DNA from: JADJWR01 sp964509545
GTDB lineage: Bacteria > Pseudomonadota > Gammaproteobacteria > Burkholderiales > Burkholderiaceae_F
Reading direction: 5' to 3'
NCBI GenBank assembly: GCA_964509545.1
Contig: CAZDXQ010000033.1
Location: forward strand, 1-42,323
Length of the DNA: 42,323 nucleotides
Each line of letters begins with the position of its first letter. Position 1 is the stretch's first letter. A model generated the notes under the pieces. That model saw only the letters and a program-made list of their open reading frames with translations. It made no database searches and was not told the origin of the DNA. The position numbers and the translations under genes are program-made. Shown one piece after another: positions 33,613 to 41,014 of the stretch.

Positions 33613-34764
33613 GTGCGCAACCTCGACAGAAACGCGCTGCGCGAGGCATTCCACTGTGCTCGCCAGTATACGAAGGCGCTGCTGGCCGATCTGACCGATC
33701 GGCAGCTCGCCGTGCCGCGGCTGCCGATCGTCAACCCTTTCCTGTGGGAATACGGCCACGTCGGCTGGTTCACCGAGAACTTCTGTCTGCGCGGTCCGGC
33801 TGAAGGCAGGCCGACGCGGCCTTCGATCCTGGCCGAGGCCGACCGCTGGTATGACTCCAGCCGCGTCGCGCACGACACGCGTTGGGCGCTGGATCTGCCC
33901 GATCGCGACCAGACGGAGCGATACGTGGGGCAGGTCTTTGCGGCGACGATGGAAGCCCTGCAGCGGGCCGAGGACAGCGATGCGGGCCTGTACCGCTTCC
34001 GGCTGGCGCTCTATCACGAGGACATGCACGCGGAGGCATTCGCCTACATGCGTCACACGCTCGGCTATGCGCCGCCGCCGCTGCCGCAGGCCGGGCCGGC
34101 CGACACTGGCAGCGGCGGCGATGTCGAACTGTCGGGCGGCCCGTTTAAGCTCGGCGCAACGCCAGGCCGAGGCTTCGTCTTCGACAATGAAAAATGGGCG
34201 CACGAGGTGGTGATCGCGCCCTTCGCAATTTCGTGCCGGCTGGTCAGCAACGCCGAGTTTGCGGCCTTCGTCGATGACGGCGGCTATGGCCGCGACGACC
34301 TGTGGAGCGCCGAGGGTCGGCGCTGGCGCCATGAGACCGGACGGGCACTTCCGCGTGACTGGCGGCGCGACGGTGCGGGCTTCTGCGAGCGCCGCTTCGA
34401 CAAATGGCAGCCGCTGCGTCCGGCCGCGCCGGTGTGCCATGTCACTGCGCACGAAGCGCAGGCCTACTGCCGCTGGCGGGGCCGCCGCCTGCCAACCGAG
34501 GCCGAGTGGGAACTTGCCGCGGCCTGTGGCGCCATCGGACCGCTGGGCCTGTGGGAATGGACGTCCTCGACCTTCGCGCCTTACCCGGGCTTCGCCGCCG
34601 ATGCCTACGCCGATTATTCAGCGCCGTGGTTCGGCACGCACCGTGTTCTGCGCGGCGGCAGCTTCGCCACGCCGCCGCGCCTGCTGCACCCGCGTTTCCG
34701 CAACTTCTTTCGCCCCGAGCGCGACGACATCTTCGTCGGCTTCCGCACCTGCGCGATCCCCTGA
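33613..34764 (+). CDS. senA: Selenoneine synthase SenA (EgtB-like)
   Basis: The 383-residue protein combines a DinB-like helical domain (about residues 1-165) and an FGE-sulfatase/C-lectin-type domain (about 180-383). The iron-binding HX3HXE is present as His135, His139 and Glu141 in LYHEDMHAEAF. The C-terminal domain shows RLPTEAEWELAAACG, GLWEWTSSTFAP, VLRGGSFATP and RNFFRPERDDIFVGFRT. Sequence alone cannot separate EgtB from SenA; position beside senB and selD/senC makes SenA, which couples selenosugar to hercynine, by far the better call. The start is uncertain: GTG 33613 gives a family-like N-terminus; GTG 33544 would overlap senB. No strong ribosome binding site is seen for either. Confidence 0.9.
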   Translation: MRNLDRNALREAFHCARQYTKALLADLTDRQLAVPRLPIVNPFLWEYGHVGWFTENFCLRGPAEGRPTRPSILAEADRWYDSSRVAHDTRWALDLPDRDQTERYVGQVFAATMEALQRAEDSDAGLYRFRLALYHEDMHAEAFAYMRHTLGYAPPPLPQAGPADTGSGGDVELSGGPFKLGATPGRGFVFDNEKWAHEVVIAPFAISCRLVSNAEFAAFVDDGGYGRDDLWSAEGRRWRHETGRALPRDWRRDGAGFCERRFDKWQPLRPAAPVCHVTAHEAQAYCRWRGRRLPTEAEWELAAACGAIGPLGLWEWTSSTFAPYPGFAADAYADYSAPWFGTHRVLRGGSFATPPRLLHPRFRNFFRPERDDIFVGFRTCAIP

Positions 34765-34819
34765 CGGCCTGGCCGCGCGGCGAGACAGGCGGGGCCCGAA
34801 GCGACGCGCGCCGGCCGGA

Positions 34820-35632
34820 TCAGCCGGAGTTGCCCGCGTCGGCGCCCACCGCCGCCAGCCCGAATGCCACGGAACGGAATCCGCAATCGACGTGGATGAT
34901 CTCGCCGGTGATGCCCGAGGCGAGGTCGGACAGCACAAAGGCGGCAACGTTGCCGACCTCCTCGATCGACACGTTCCGGCGCAGCGGGGCATTGGCCTCG
35001 TTGAACGCCAGCATGCGCGAGAAGCCCTTGATGCCGCTGGCCGCCAGCGTCTTGATCGGCCCCGCCGAGATGCCGTTGACGCGGATGCCGCGCGGGCCGA
35101 GATCGTTGGCGAGGTAGCGCACCGAAGCTTCGAGCGACGCCTTGGCCAGCCCCATCGTGTTGTAGTGCGGCACCACGCGCTCGGCGCCGAGGTATGTCAG
35201 CGTCAGCAGCGAGCCCGGCCGTCCTTCGAGCAGCGGCAGCGCCGCCTTGGCCAGCGCCGGAAAACTGTAGGCGGAGATCTCGTGTGCGATGCGAAAGTTC
35301 TCGCGCGATAGACCGTCGAGGAACTCGCCGGCGATGGCCTCGCGCGGCGCGAAGCCGATCGAGTGCACCAGGCCGTCGAGGCTGCCCCAGCGTTCGCGCA
35401 GGCCAGCGACGGCGCCGCTGATCTGCGCGTCGTCGCCCACGTCGCAGGGCAGCACGATGTCGGAATCGAACTCGGCGGCGAACTCGGTGATGCGTTCGCG
35501 GAAACGATCGCCGACATAAGTGAAGGCGAGGTTCGCGCCCTCGCGACGGCAGGCCTGCGCGATCCCGTAGGCGATCGAGCGGTTCGACAGCAGGCCGGTG
35601 ATCAGGATGCGCTTGCCGGAGAGAAAGGCCAT
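34820..35632 (-). CDS. fabI: Enoyl-[acyl-carrier-protein] reductase (NADH) FabI
   Basis: The 270-residue short-chain dehydrogenase-type enzyme carries out the last reduction of fatty acid elongation. It begins MAFLSGKRILITGLLSNRSI, with the NAD-binding loop, and has LPCDVGDD, SIGFAP and the catalytic Tyr157 and Lys164 in AERVVPHYNTMGLAKA (Tyr-x6-Lys). The C-terminal substrate loop reads NGISAGPIKTLAASGIKGF. It is the triclosan/isoniazid target class. ATG 35632 starts the family-typical N-terminus. It converges on senA with a 55-bp gap and appears to be transcribed alone; 211 bp separate it from mltD. Confidence 0.97.
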   Translation of the reverse strand: MAFLSGKRILITGLLSNRSIAYGIAQACRREGANLAFTYVGDRFRERITEFAAEFDSDIVLPCDVGDDAQISGAVAGLRERWGSLDGLVHSIGFAPREAIAGEFLDGLSRENFRIAHEISAYSFPALAKAALPLLEGRPGSLLTLTYLGAERVVPHYNTMGLAKASLEASVRYLANDLGPRGIRVNGISAGPIKTLAASGIKGFSRMLAFNEANAPLRRNVSIEEVGNVAAFVLSDLASGITGEIIHVDCGFRSVAFGLAAVGADAGNSG

Positions 35633-35843
35633 GATCGATCGAGGCGGGAAATAAGAACCGGGCCGAATGGTACCGGTACCGCCGGGGCCGTCAGGCCGTG
35701 ACGGATTCAACGCAACGTGCTTGCTGCCGAGACGCTCTGGCCCGCCGCCCCGGGGCGACGGTATCGGGTGCGAAATTGCCGGCAGCAACCGGCGGGCGCG
35801 CGCCGGCAGCGAGGCGGGCGGATCGAGGACAACCGGCCCGGCT

Positions 35844-37367
35844 TCAGCGGCGATGTGACGCCGTTTTCTGTGCGCTGGCCGTCCGGGCAGCGGCCGGGCG
35901 CAGGGCGCGAGCGGCCGGCCGCGCGGCCACGGCCACGTTCAGCCGCTGGCCGGCGAACAGTTGCCTGGTGCGCAGGCGGTTCAGTTCGACGATCTCGTCG
36001 ATGCTCATCCGGTAGCGGCGCGCCACGCTGCTCAGGGTGTCGCCACGCCGCACGCGATAGGTGATGAGCCGCTGGGCGCCGCGCTCTGGCACCAGCGCCA
36101 GCGCGGCCGCAAGCTTGTCCGGGGCGATGTCGGCAGTCATCGTCTCGTCGCGCGGGATCAGGATGGTCGAGCCGGCCGCCAACTTGTGCCTTTTCGGAAT
36201 GCGATTGGCCTCGCGCAGGTGCTCGGCACTGACGCCGACGCGTTCGGCGATGCTCTCCACCGTTTCCGTGGTCTTCACCGTATGCGTCGTCCAACTCGCC
36301 AGCGCCTGCCCGGTGGACTCGTACGCGGCGAGGTTGGCGAGAAAGATCTCGGCTCGATCGGCCGGAAGCAGCAGATTGGCATCGCCCGCGCCGACGATCA
36401 CCGGCCGGTTGAACGAAGGATTCAGGGCGCGGAACTCCTCCACCGGCATCTCGGCCAGTCGGGCCGCGGTCTCGATGTCGATGTCGCGGGTCTTGCGCAC
36501 GACGGCGAAATACGGTTCATTTCGGATCGCCGGCAGTTCGACGCCGTGCGCAGCCGGGTCGCGGACGATATTCTTGATCGCCTGCAGCTTGGGCACGTAG
36601 CCCAGCGTCTCGCGCGGCAGCCGCAGGCGCGAGTACTCGGTCGACTGCTTGCGCGCTCGCGCGCGCTGCAACGACCGCGCCACGCAGCCCTCGCCGCAGT
36701 TGTAGGCGGCCAGCGCCAGGTGCCAGTCGCCGAAATCGTCGTGCAGCTTCTGCAGGTAATCGAGCGCGGCACGGGTCGATTCGAGAACGTCGCGCCGTTC
36801 ATCGCGCCACAGGTTCTGCTGCAACTGGTACAGCTTGCCGGTGGAGGGAATGAACTGCCACAGGCCGGCCGCCTTGGCGTGCGATTCGGCCTCCGGCTGC
36901 ATCGCGCTTTCGACGAACGGCAGCAGTGCCAGCTCGGTCGGCATGCCGCGGCGCTCGATCTCCTCGACGATGTGAAACAGGTACAGGTTGGCGCGTCCGG
37001 CCATGCGGCCGATGTAATCCGGCTGCGCTGCGTACCAGCGGGTGCTGTTGGCGGCAGCGCGGGTTTCGAGGTCCGGCATCGCAAAGCCGCGTCGGATGCG
37101 CTGCCACAAGTCGATCTTGGGGTCGGACGGCGGCAACGGCTGCAGCCTTGCCGAATCGGCCGGATGTTCCGAAGCGAGCTTCCGGATCAGGGTGCCGAGC
37201 GGATCCGGCGAGGCCGCGCCGCTGCTGGAGCCTGCCGCTCCGGCGATGGTCGCCGGCACCGCCTCGCTGCTGTGCGCCGGGGCCGGCTGCAGCGCGGATG
37301 TAGAAGTCATGGCGCCGGCCAGAAGCAGCGCCACGCCGATACGGCCGATGAACTTCGACGTCGGCAT
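35844..37367 (-). CDS. mltD: MltD-type lytic murein transglycosylase with LysM domains
   Basis: The 507-residue envelope enzyme has an N-terminal signal peptide (about residues 1-26, MPTSKFIGRIGVALLLAGAM), a Ser/Ala/Pro-rich linker and a GH23 lysozyme-like domain: ALLPFVESAMQPEAESHAKA holds the catalytic Glu, followed by GLWQFIPSTGKLY and ALAAYNCGEGCVARSL. Then come a degenerate LysM-like segment and two clear LysM repeats (THTVKTTETVESIAERVGVS; ITYRVRRGDTLSSVARRYRM). It cleaves peptidoglycan to 1,6-anhydro ends. It follows gloB with a 49-bp gap on the same strand, the arrangement also found in E. coli. Confidence 0.95.
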   Translation of the reverse strand: MPTSKFIGRIGVALLLAGAMTSTSALQPAPAHSSEAVPATIAGAAGSSSGAASPDPLGTLIRKLASEHPADSARLQPLPPSDPKIDLWQRIRRGFAMPDLETRAAANSTRWYAAQPDYIGRMAGRANLYLFHIVEEIERRGMPTELALLPFVESAMQPEAESHAKAAGLWQFIPSTGKLYQLQQNLWRDERRDVLESTRAALDYLQKLHDDFGDWHLALAAYNCGEGCVARSLQRARARKQSTEYSRLRLPRETLGYVPKLQAIKNIVRDPAAHGVELPAIRNEPYFAVVRKTRDIDIETAARLAEMPVEEFRALNPSFNRPVIVGAGDANLLLPADRAEIFLANLAAYESTGQALASWTTHTVKTTETVESIAERVGVSAEHLREANRIPKRHKLAAGSTILIPRDETMTADIAPDKLAAALALVPERGAQRLITYRVRRGDTLSSVARRYRMSIDEIVELNRLRTRQLFAGQRLNVAVAARPAARALRPAAARTASAQKTASHRR

Positions 37368-37416
37368 CAGGGTTTCTAGGCGGTGGACCGGCCGAGTATA
37401 GGCGCGGATCGCCGGT

Positions 37417-38196
37417 TCAGAACACGTCCTTCCAGGCCCGCAGCGCAGCGAATGCCTCGGCGGTCGAATGCAAAGCGCGACCGGCGCGGGCCTCGGCCGC
37501 ACGGCGTACCGCGGGTACGTCTGCGCGCAGGAACGGGTTGGTGGCGAGCTCCTCGGCGATCGTCGACGGCAGCGTCGGTGCGCCGCGCTGGCGCAGCGCG
37601 ATGCAGACCTGCTGCCGCAGCCGCAACGCCTCGTTGCCGGGCTCGACGGCGAGGGCGAAGCGCAGGTTCGAGACGGTGTATTCGTGGGCGCAGTACACGC
37701 GGGTCGTCGGCGGCAGCGCGGCCAGCGCAGCCAGAGACGCCGTCATCTGTTCCGCGGTCCCTTCGAACAGGCGGCCGCAGCCGGCAGCGAACAGCGTGTC
37801 GCCGCAAAAAAGCCAACCGGGTGATGGGGCGAAGTAGGCAACATGGCCGCGCGTGTGTCCGGGAACGTCCAGAACGTCGAAGCCGACGTCGAGGACCTCG
37901 ATGCGATCGCCGTTGCCGACGGCGATGTCGCGCGCCGGGATCGATTCTCCCCGCGGCCCGTAAACGCGGGCGCCGGTGGCGCGGACGAGCGCGCTGACAC
38001 CGCCGACGTGGTCGCCGTGATGATGGGTGACTAGAATGTCGATCAGTTTCAGGTTGAATCGCTCGAGGTGGGCCAATACCGGCTGCGCATCACCCGGATC
38101 CACGACCGCGGCATGACTGCCGCGGACGAGCAGCCACAGGTAGTTGTCGTTGAAGGCCGGGATCGGATCGATCCGAAGATCGGGGTCGGAGGCCAT
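37417..38196 (-). CDS. gloB: Hydroxyacylglutathione hydrolase (glyoxalase II)
   Basis: The 259-residue metallo-beta-lactamase-fold enzyme hydrolyses S-lactoylglutathione. The metal site is complete: THHHGDHVGG, DVPGHTRGHVAYF, LFCGDTLFAAGCGRLFEG and YCAHEYTVSNLRFAL. The C-terminal glyoxalase II helix region with NPFLRAD is also present. ATG 38196 matches the usual length and N-terminus (IDPIPAFNDNYLWLL). It is divergent from the yafS-like methyltransferase and upstream of mltD, a gene order shared with E. coli. Confidence 0.97.
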   Translation of the reverse strand: MASDPDLRIDPIPAFNDNYLWLLVRGSHAAVVDPGDAQPVLAHLERFNLKLIDILVTHHHGDHVGGVSALVRATGARVYGPRGESIPARDIAVGNGDRIEVLDVGFDVLDVPGHTRGHVAYFAPSPGWLFCGDTLFAAGCGRLFEGTAEQMTASLAALAALPPTTRVYCAHEYTVSNLRFALAVEPGNEALRLRQQVCIALRQRGAPTLPSTIAEELATNPFLRADVPAVRRAAEARAGRALHSTAEAFAALRAWKDVF

Positions 38197-38265
38197 GTTT
38201 CCGGGGCAATGCAGCGCGGACGAGACGAGAATTGTCGATGATGCCGCAACGGCATCCGAAAGCCC

Positions 38266-39132
38266 ATGCGCGGTGACGTGATGGCCGAATCCGGCGGCGA
38301 GGCATTGTCGGCGTTTCTGCGTTCGCCGCCAGGCCGCTATGCGCTCGCCTGGGAACAGCGGCAGCTCAGTGCCTGCGTGGCCGACATCTTCGGCTATCAC
38401 GCGATGCAGCTCGGCCTGCCGGAGATCGATGCGCTGCGCGAGAACCGCATGCCGCTGCGCTTCTGCGCCTCCGACCGCCTGCTCGACGCACGGCTGTACA
38501 ACGGCGGCGGCGAGCACACCAAGGTGGCGGTGATCAACCGCTACGAAGAACTGCCGTTCGCCACCGCCTCGATCGACCTGGTGGTGATGCCGCACATCCT
38601 CGAGTTCGCGCAGGAACCGCACCAGGTGCTGCGCGAGGTCGACCGGGTGCTGGTGCCCGAAGGGCATGTGCTGATCACCGGCTTCAATCCGGGCAGCCTG
38701 TGGGGGTTGCGCCAGGTGATGTCGCGTCTCGGCGTGGCGCCTTTCCTGCCGCGCGTCGGGCAGTTCATTTCGCTGCCGCGGCTGAAGGACTGGCTGAAGC
38801 TGCTGTCGTTCGAGGTCAACCGCGGTCGCTTCGGCTGCTACGTGCCGTGGGCGCGCAGCGAAAGATGGCTGGCCCGCTGGCGTTTCATGGAAAAGGCCGG
38901 CGACCGCTGGTGGCCGGTGCTCGGATCGGTGTACATGCTCACCGCAGTGAAGCGCGTGCGCGGCATGCGGCTGATCGGACCGGCGTGGAAGCGCAAGGAA
39001 GAACGCGCCCGGGCGCTGGTGCCGGTGGCCAACCGTTCGCTGTTCATCACGCACGAGGCCATCAGCGTCCGCGTCGATGGCGATGAGGACGCGGCGGCGA
39101 ACGACGGTGCGCCGAGCGCTCAGCGCCGATGA
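38266..39132 (+). CDS. SAM-dependent methyltransferase (YafS-like)
   Basis: The 288-residue protein resembles the class I methyltransferase encoded between gloB and rnhA in many proteobacteria (E. coli yafS). A degenerate nucleotide-binding region precedes ELPFATASIDLVVMPHILEF, EVDRVLVPEGHVLITGFNPG and SLWGLRQVMSR. The classic G-x-G-x-G SAM motif is not evident, so activity is uncertain. Two starts are possible, ATG 38266 or ATG 38281; I give the first. Its stop overlaps the rnhA start by ATGA, so the genes are coupled. Substrate unknown. Confidence 0.9.
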   Translation: MRGDVMAESGGEALSAFLRSPPGRYALAWEQRQLSACVADIFGYHAMQLGLPEIDALRENRMPLRFCASDRLLDARLYNGGGEHTKVAVINRYEELPFATASIDLVVMPHILEFAQEPHQVLREVDRVLVPEGHVLITGFNPGSLWGLRQVMSRLGVAPFLPRVGQFISLPRLKDWLKLLSFEVNRGRFGCYVPWARSERWLARWRFMEKAGDRWWPVLGSVYMLTAVKRVRGMRLIGPAWKRKEERARALVPVANRSLFITHEAISVRVDGDEDAAANDGAPSAQRR

Positions 39133-39656
39133 AGCACGCGCGCGGCGTGCGTATCGCACCGGCAGCGGACGACGACGGCAGCGGCGGGCCGGCTTTGCCG
39201 CTGGCTTCTGGCGCCCAGCCGTATGTGGAGATCTGGACCGATGGCGCCTGCAAGGGCAATCCGGGCCCGGGCGGATGGGGGGCGCTGCTGCGCGCCGGCA
39301 TGCACGAGAAGGAACTTTTCGGCGGCGATCCGGCCACAACCAACAACCGTATGGAACTGACTGCGGTCATCGAGGCGCTTTCCCGGCTCAGGCGGCGCTG
39401 CCGGGTGATCGTCCACACCGACTCGCAATACGTGAAGCTGGGCGTGACCGAGTGGCTGCCGATGTGGATCCGGCGCGGTTGGAAGACCGCGGGCAATAAG
39501 GCGGTGAAAAACGCCGATCTCTGGCGGCGGCTGGCCGAACTCGCTGCCGCGCACGATATCGACTGGCGCTGGGTGAAAGGCCATGCCGGAGTGGCCGGCA
39601 ACGAGCGCGCCGATGCGCTGGCCAACAAAGGTGTCGCGCTGGCGAGCGGGCGCTGA
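39129..39656 (+). CDS. rnhA: Ribonuclease HI
   Basis: The 175-residue protein contains a complete RNase HI domain from about residue 31. It has the Asp of IWTDGACKGNPGPGGWG, the Glu of NNRMELTAVIE, the Asp of VHTDSQYV, and the HAGVAGNERADALAN end with the last Asp, the four carboxylates that bind two metal ions. It degrades RNA in RNA/DNA hybrids. The first 30 residues (rich in D/G/A) are an extension absent in E. coli; internal starts are not obvious and the ATG at 39129 is coupled to the upstream stop by ATGA. An intrinsic terminator follows at 39711. dnaQ, the usual neighbour in E. coli, is not here. Confidence 0.97.
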   Translation: MKHARGVRIAPAADDDGSGGPALPLASGAQPYVEIWTDGACKGNPGPGGWGALLRAGMHEKELFGGDPATTNNRMELTAVIEALSRLRRRCRVIVHTDSQYVKLGVTEWLPMWIRRGWKTAGNKAVKNADLWRRLAELAAAHDIDWRWVKGHAGVAGNERADALANKGVALASGR

Positions 39657-39710
39657 GCCGATCCGCGGCCCCGCGCCGGCGCCTGGCCCGATGCTACATT
39701 TTGACTTCAA

Positions 39711-39736
39711 GGGCGCAGCGTGCTGCGCCCGTTTTT
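39711..39736 (+). terminator. Intrinsic terminator after rnhA
   Basis: GGGCGCAGC (39711-39719) pairs perfectly with GCTGCGCCC (39722-39730) and is followed by GTTTTT. It lies 55 bp past rnhA and ends only 13 bp before the adaptor gene's ATG. An extended -10-like TGCTACATT (39682-39690) just upstream raises the possibility that it also acts as a leader attenuator. Confidence 0.85.
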
Positions 39737-39749
39737 CCTTCTGTCGGCG

Positions 39750-41000
39750 ATGCCCAGAAACACCGTGACCGCCGTGGCGATGGCTGGCCTGCTGGCTGCC
39801 GGCACCGCCGCCTACTACCTGAATCACCGCGCGCCTGCGGGCGGCGCGGTCGCCGCCGACGGCAAGCCCGAAACGGCGAAGGATGCGTCCGGCAAGGCGA
39901 ACAGCGATGCCAAGGGGCCGACCAAGGGTCCGGGTGGGCCGGCGCCGGTCGAAGTCGTCGAACTGAGGCCCGTCCGCGTGCTGGAGTCGATCACCGCCGT
40001 CGGCTCGCTGCGTTCGAACGAGAGCGTGATCCTGCGGCCGGAGGTCTCGGGGCGGATCGCGCTCATCGGCTTTCGCGACGGCCAGCCGGTGCGGCGCGGG
40101 CAGCTTCTCATCGGTCTGGACGCGACGTTGAACGAGGCCGAAGTGGCGCAGGCACGTGCCGAGTTCGAACTGGCGAGCAGCAATCTGCGGCGAACGGAAG
40201 ACCTGGCGACGAAGAACTTCGTCAGCTCGAGCGCGCAGGATCAGGCGGCGTCGAACGTGCAGGTCGCCGAGGCGCGGCTCAAGCTTGCCGAGGCGCGGCT
40301 GGCCAAGATGCGCATCGTCGCGCCCTTCGATGGCGTGGTCGGCATCCGCAGTGTCAGCATCGGCGACTACGTGAAGGACGGCGCGGAACTGGTCAACATC
40401 GAGGACATCCGGACGCTGAAGGCCGACTTCCGCCTGCCGGAACGGCACTTCCAGCAGCTGAAGACCGGCCTGCCGGTTGAACTGCTTGCCGACGCGCTGC
40501 CCGGTTCGCGTTATGCCGGCACGGTGGAGGCGATCAATCCGCGGGTGGACGCCGGCGGCCGCTCGCTGGAGGTGCGGGCGCGGCTGGACAACATCGACGG
40601 CCGGCTGCGGCCGGGGATGTTCGCCCGCGTGCGGGTGCTGCTCGGCGACCGGCCCAACGCGCTGATGGTGCCGGAGGAGGCGGTGGTGCCGCTGGGCGAC
40701 GACTTCTTCGTCTACACGGTGGCCGACGGCAAGGCAAAGCGGGTGCGCGTGAAGCTCGGCGTGCGGCGCGATGCGCAGGTCGAACTGCTCGAGGGCGTCA
40801 ATGCCGGCGAGCGGGTGGTCACCGCCGGCATCCGTGTCCAGCGCGACGGCCAGCCGGTGCGCGTGATCGGCGCCGCGCCGGCCGCCGGCGCGCCGGCGCC
40901 GGAAGCCGGCAAGGGCGCGGCCGCCCCGCCCGCGAACGACGGCAAGGCCGGCGGCGCGCCGCCGTCGAAGGGCGGCGCCGAAGCGCCGGCGAAGGGCTGA
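39750..41000 (+). CDS. RND efflux periplasmic adaptor subunit
   Basis: The 416-residue membrane-fusion protein has an N-terminal anchor (about residues 5-21, VTAVAMAGLLAAGTAAYY), a lipoyl half (LRPEVSGRIALIGFRDGQPV), an alpha-hairpin (about 120-190), a second lipoyl half (KMRIVAPFDGVVGIRSVSIG), a beta-barrel and a membrane-proximal domain ending GERVVTAGIRVQRDG. A low-complexity Ala/Pro/Gly/Lys tail of about 55 residues follows. ATG 39750 is preferred: the in-frame GTG 39720 lies inside the terminator hairpin. It is followed 14 bp later by the RND pump gene, with which it forms a tripartite efflux operon; no outer-membrane factor is seen before the window ends. Confidence 0.93.
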   Translation: MPRNTVTAVAMAGLLAAGTAAYYLNHRAPAGGAVAADGKPETAKDASGKANSDAKGPTKGPGGPAPVEVVELRPVRVLESITAVGSLRSNESVILRPEVSGRIALIGFRDGQPVRRGQLLIGLDATLNEAEVAQARAEFELASSNLRRTEDLATKNFVSSSAQDQAASNVQVAEARLKLAEARLAKMRIVAPFDGVVGIRSVSIGDYVKDGAELVNIEDIRTLKADFRLPERHFQQLKTGLPVELLADALPGSRYAGTVEAINPRVDAGGRSLEVRARLDNIDGRLRPGMFARVRVLLGDRPNALMVPEEAVVPLGDDFFVYTVADGKAKRVRVKLGVRRDAQVELLEGVNAGERVVTAGIRVQRDGQPVRVIGAAPAAGAPAPEAGKGAAAPPANDGKAGGAPPSKGGAEAPAKG

Positions 41001-41014
41001 ACCGGAGGACGACG

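Noticed and set aside
33544..34764. Calling the EgtB-like gene ergothioneine synthase EgtB
   Set aside because: Neighbouring senB and selD/senC make SenA the better call, and no egtC or egtE is present.
39720..39750. GTG 39720 as the start of the RND adaptor
   Set aside because: The codon lies in the loop of a strong intrinsic terminator; ATG 39750 begins a proper membrane anchor.
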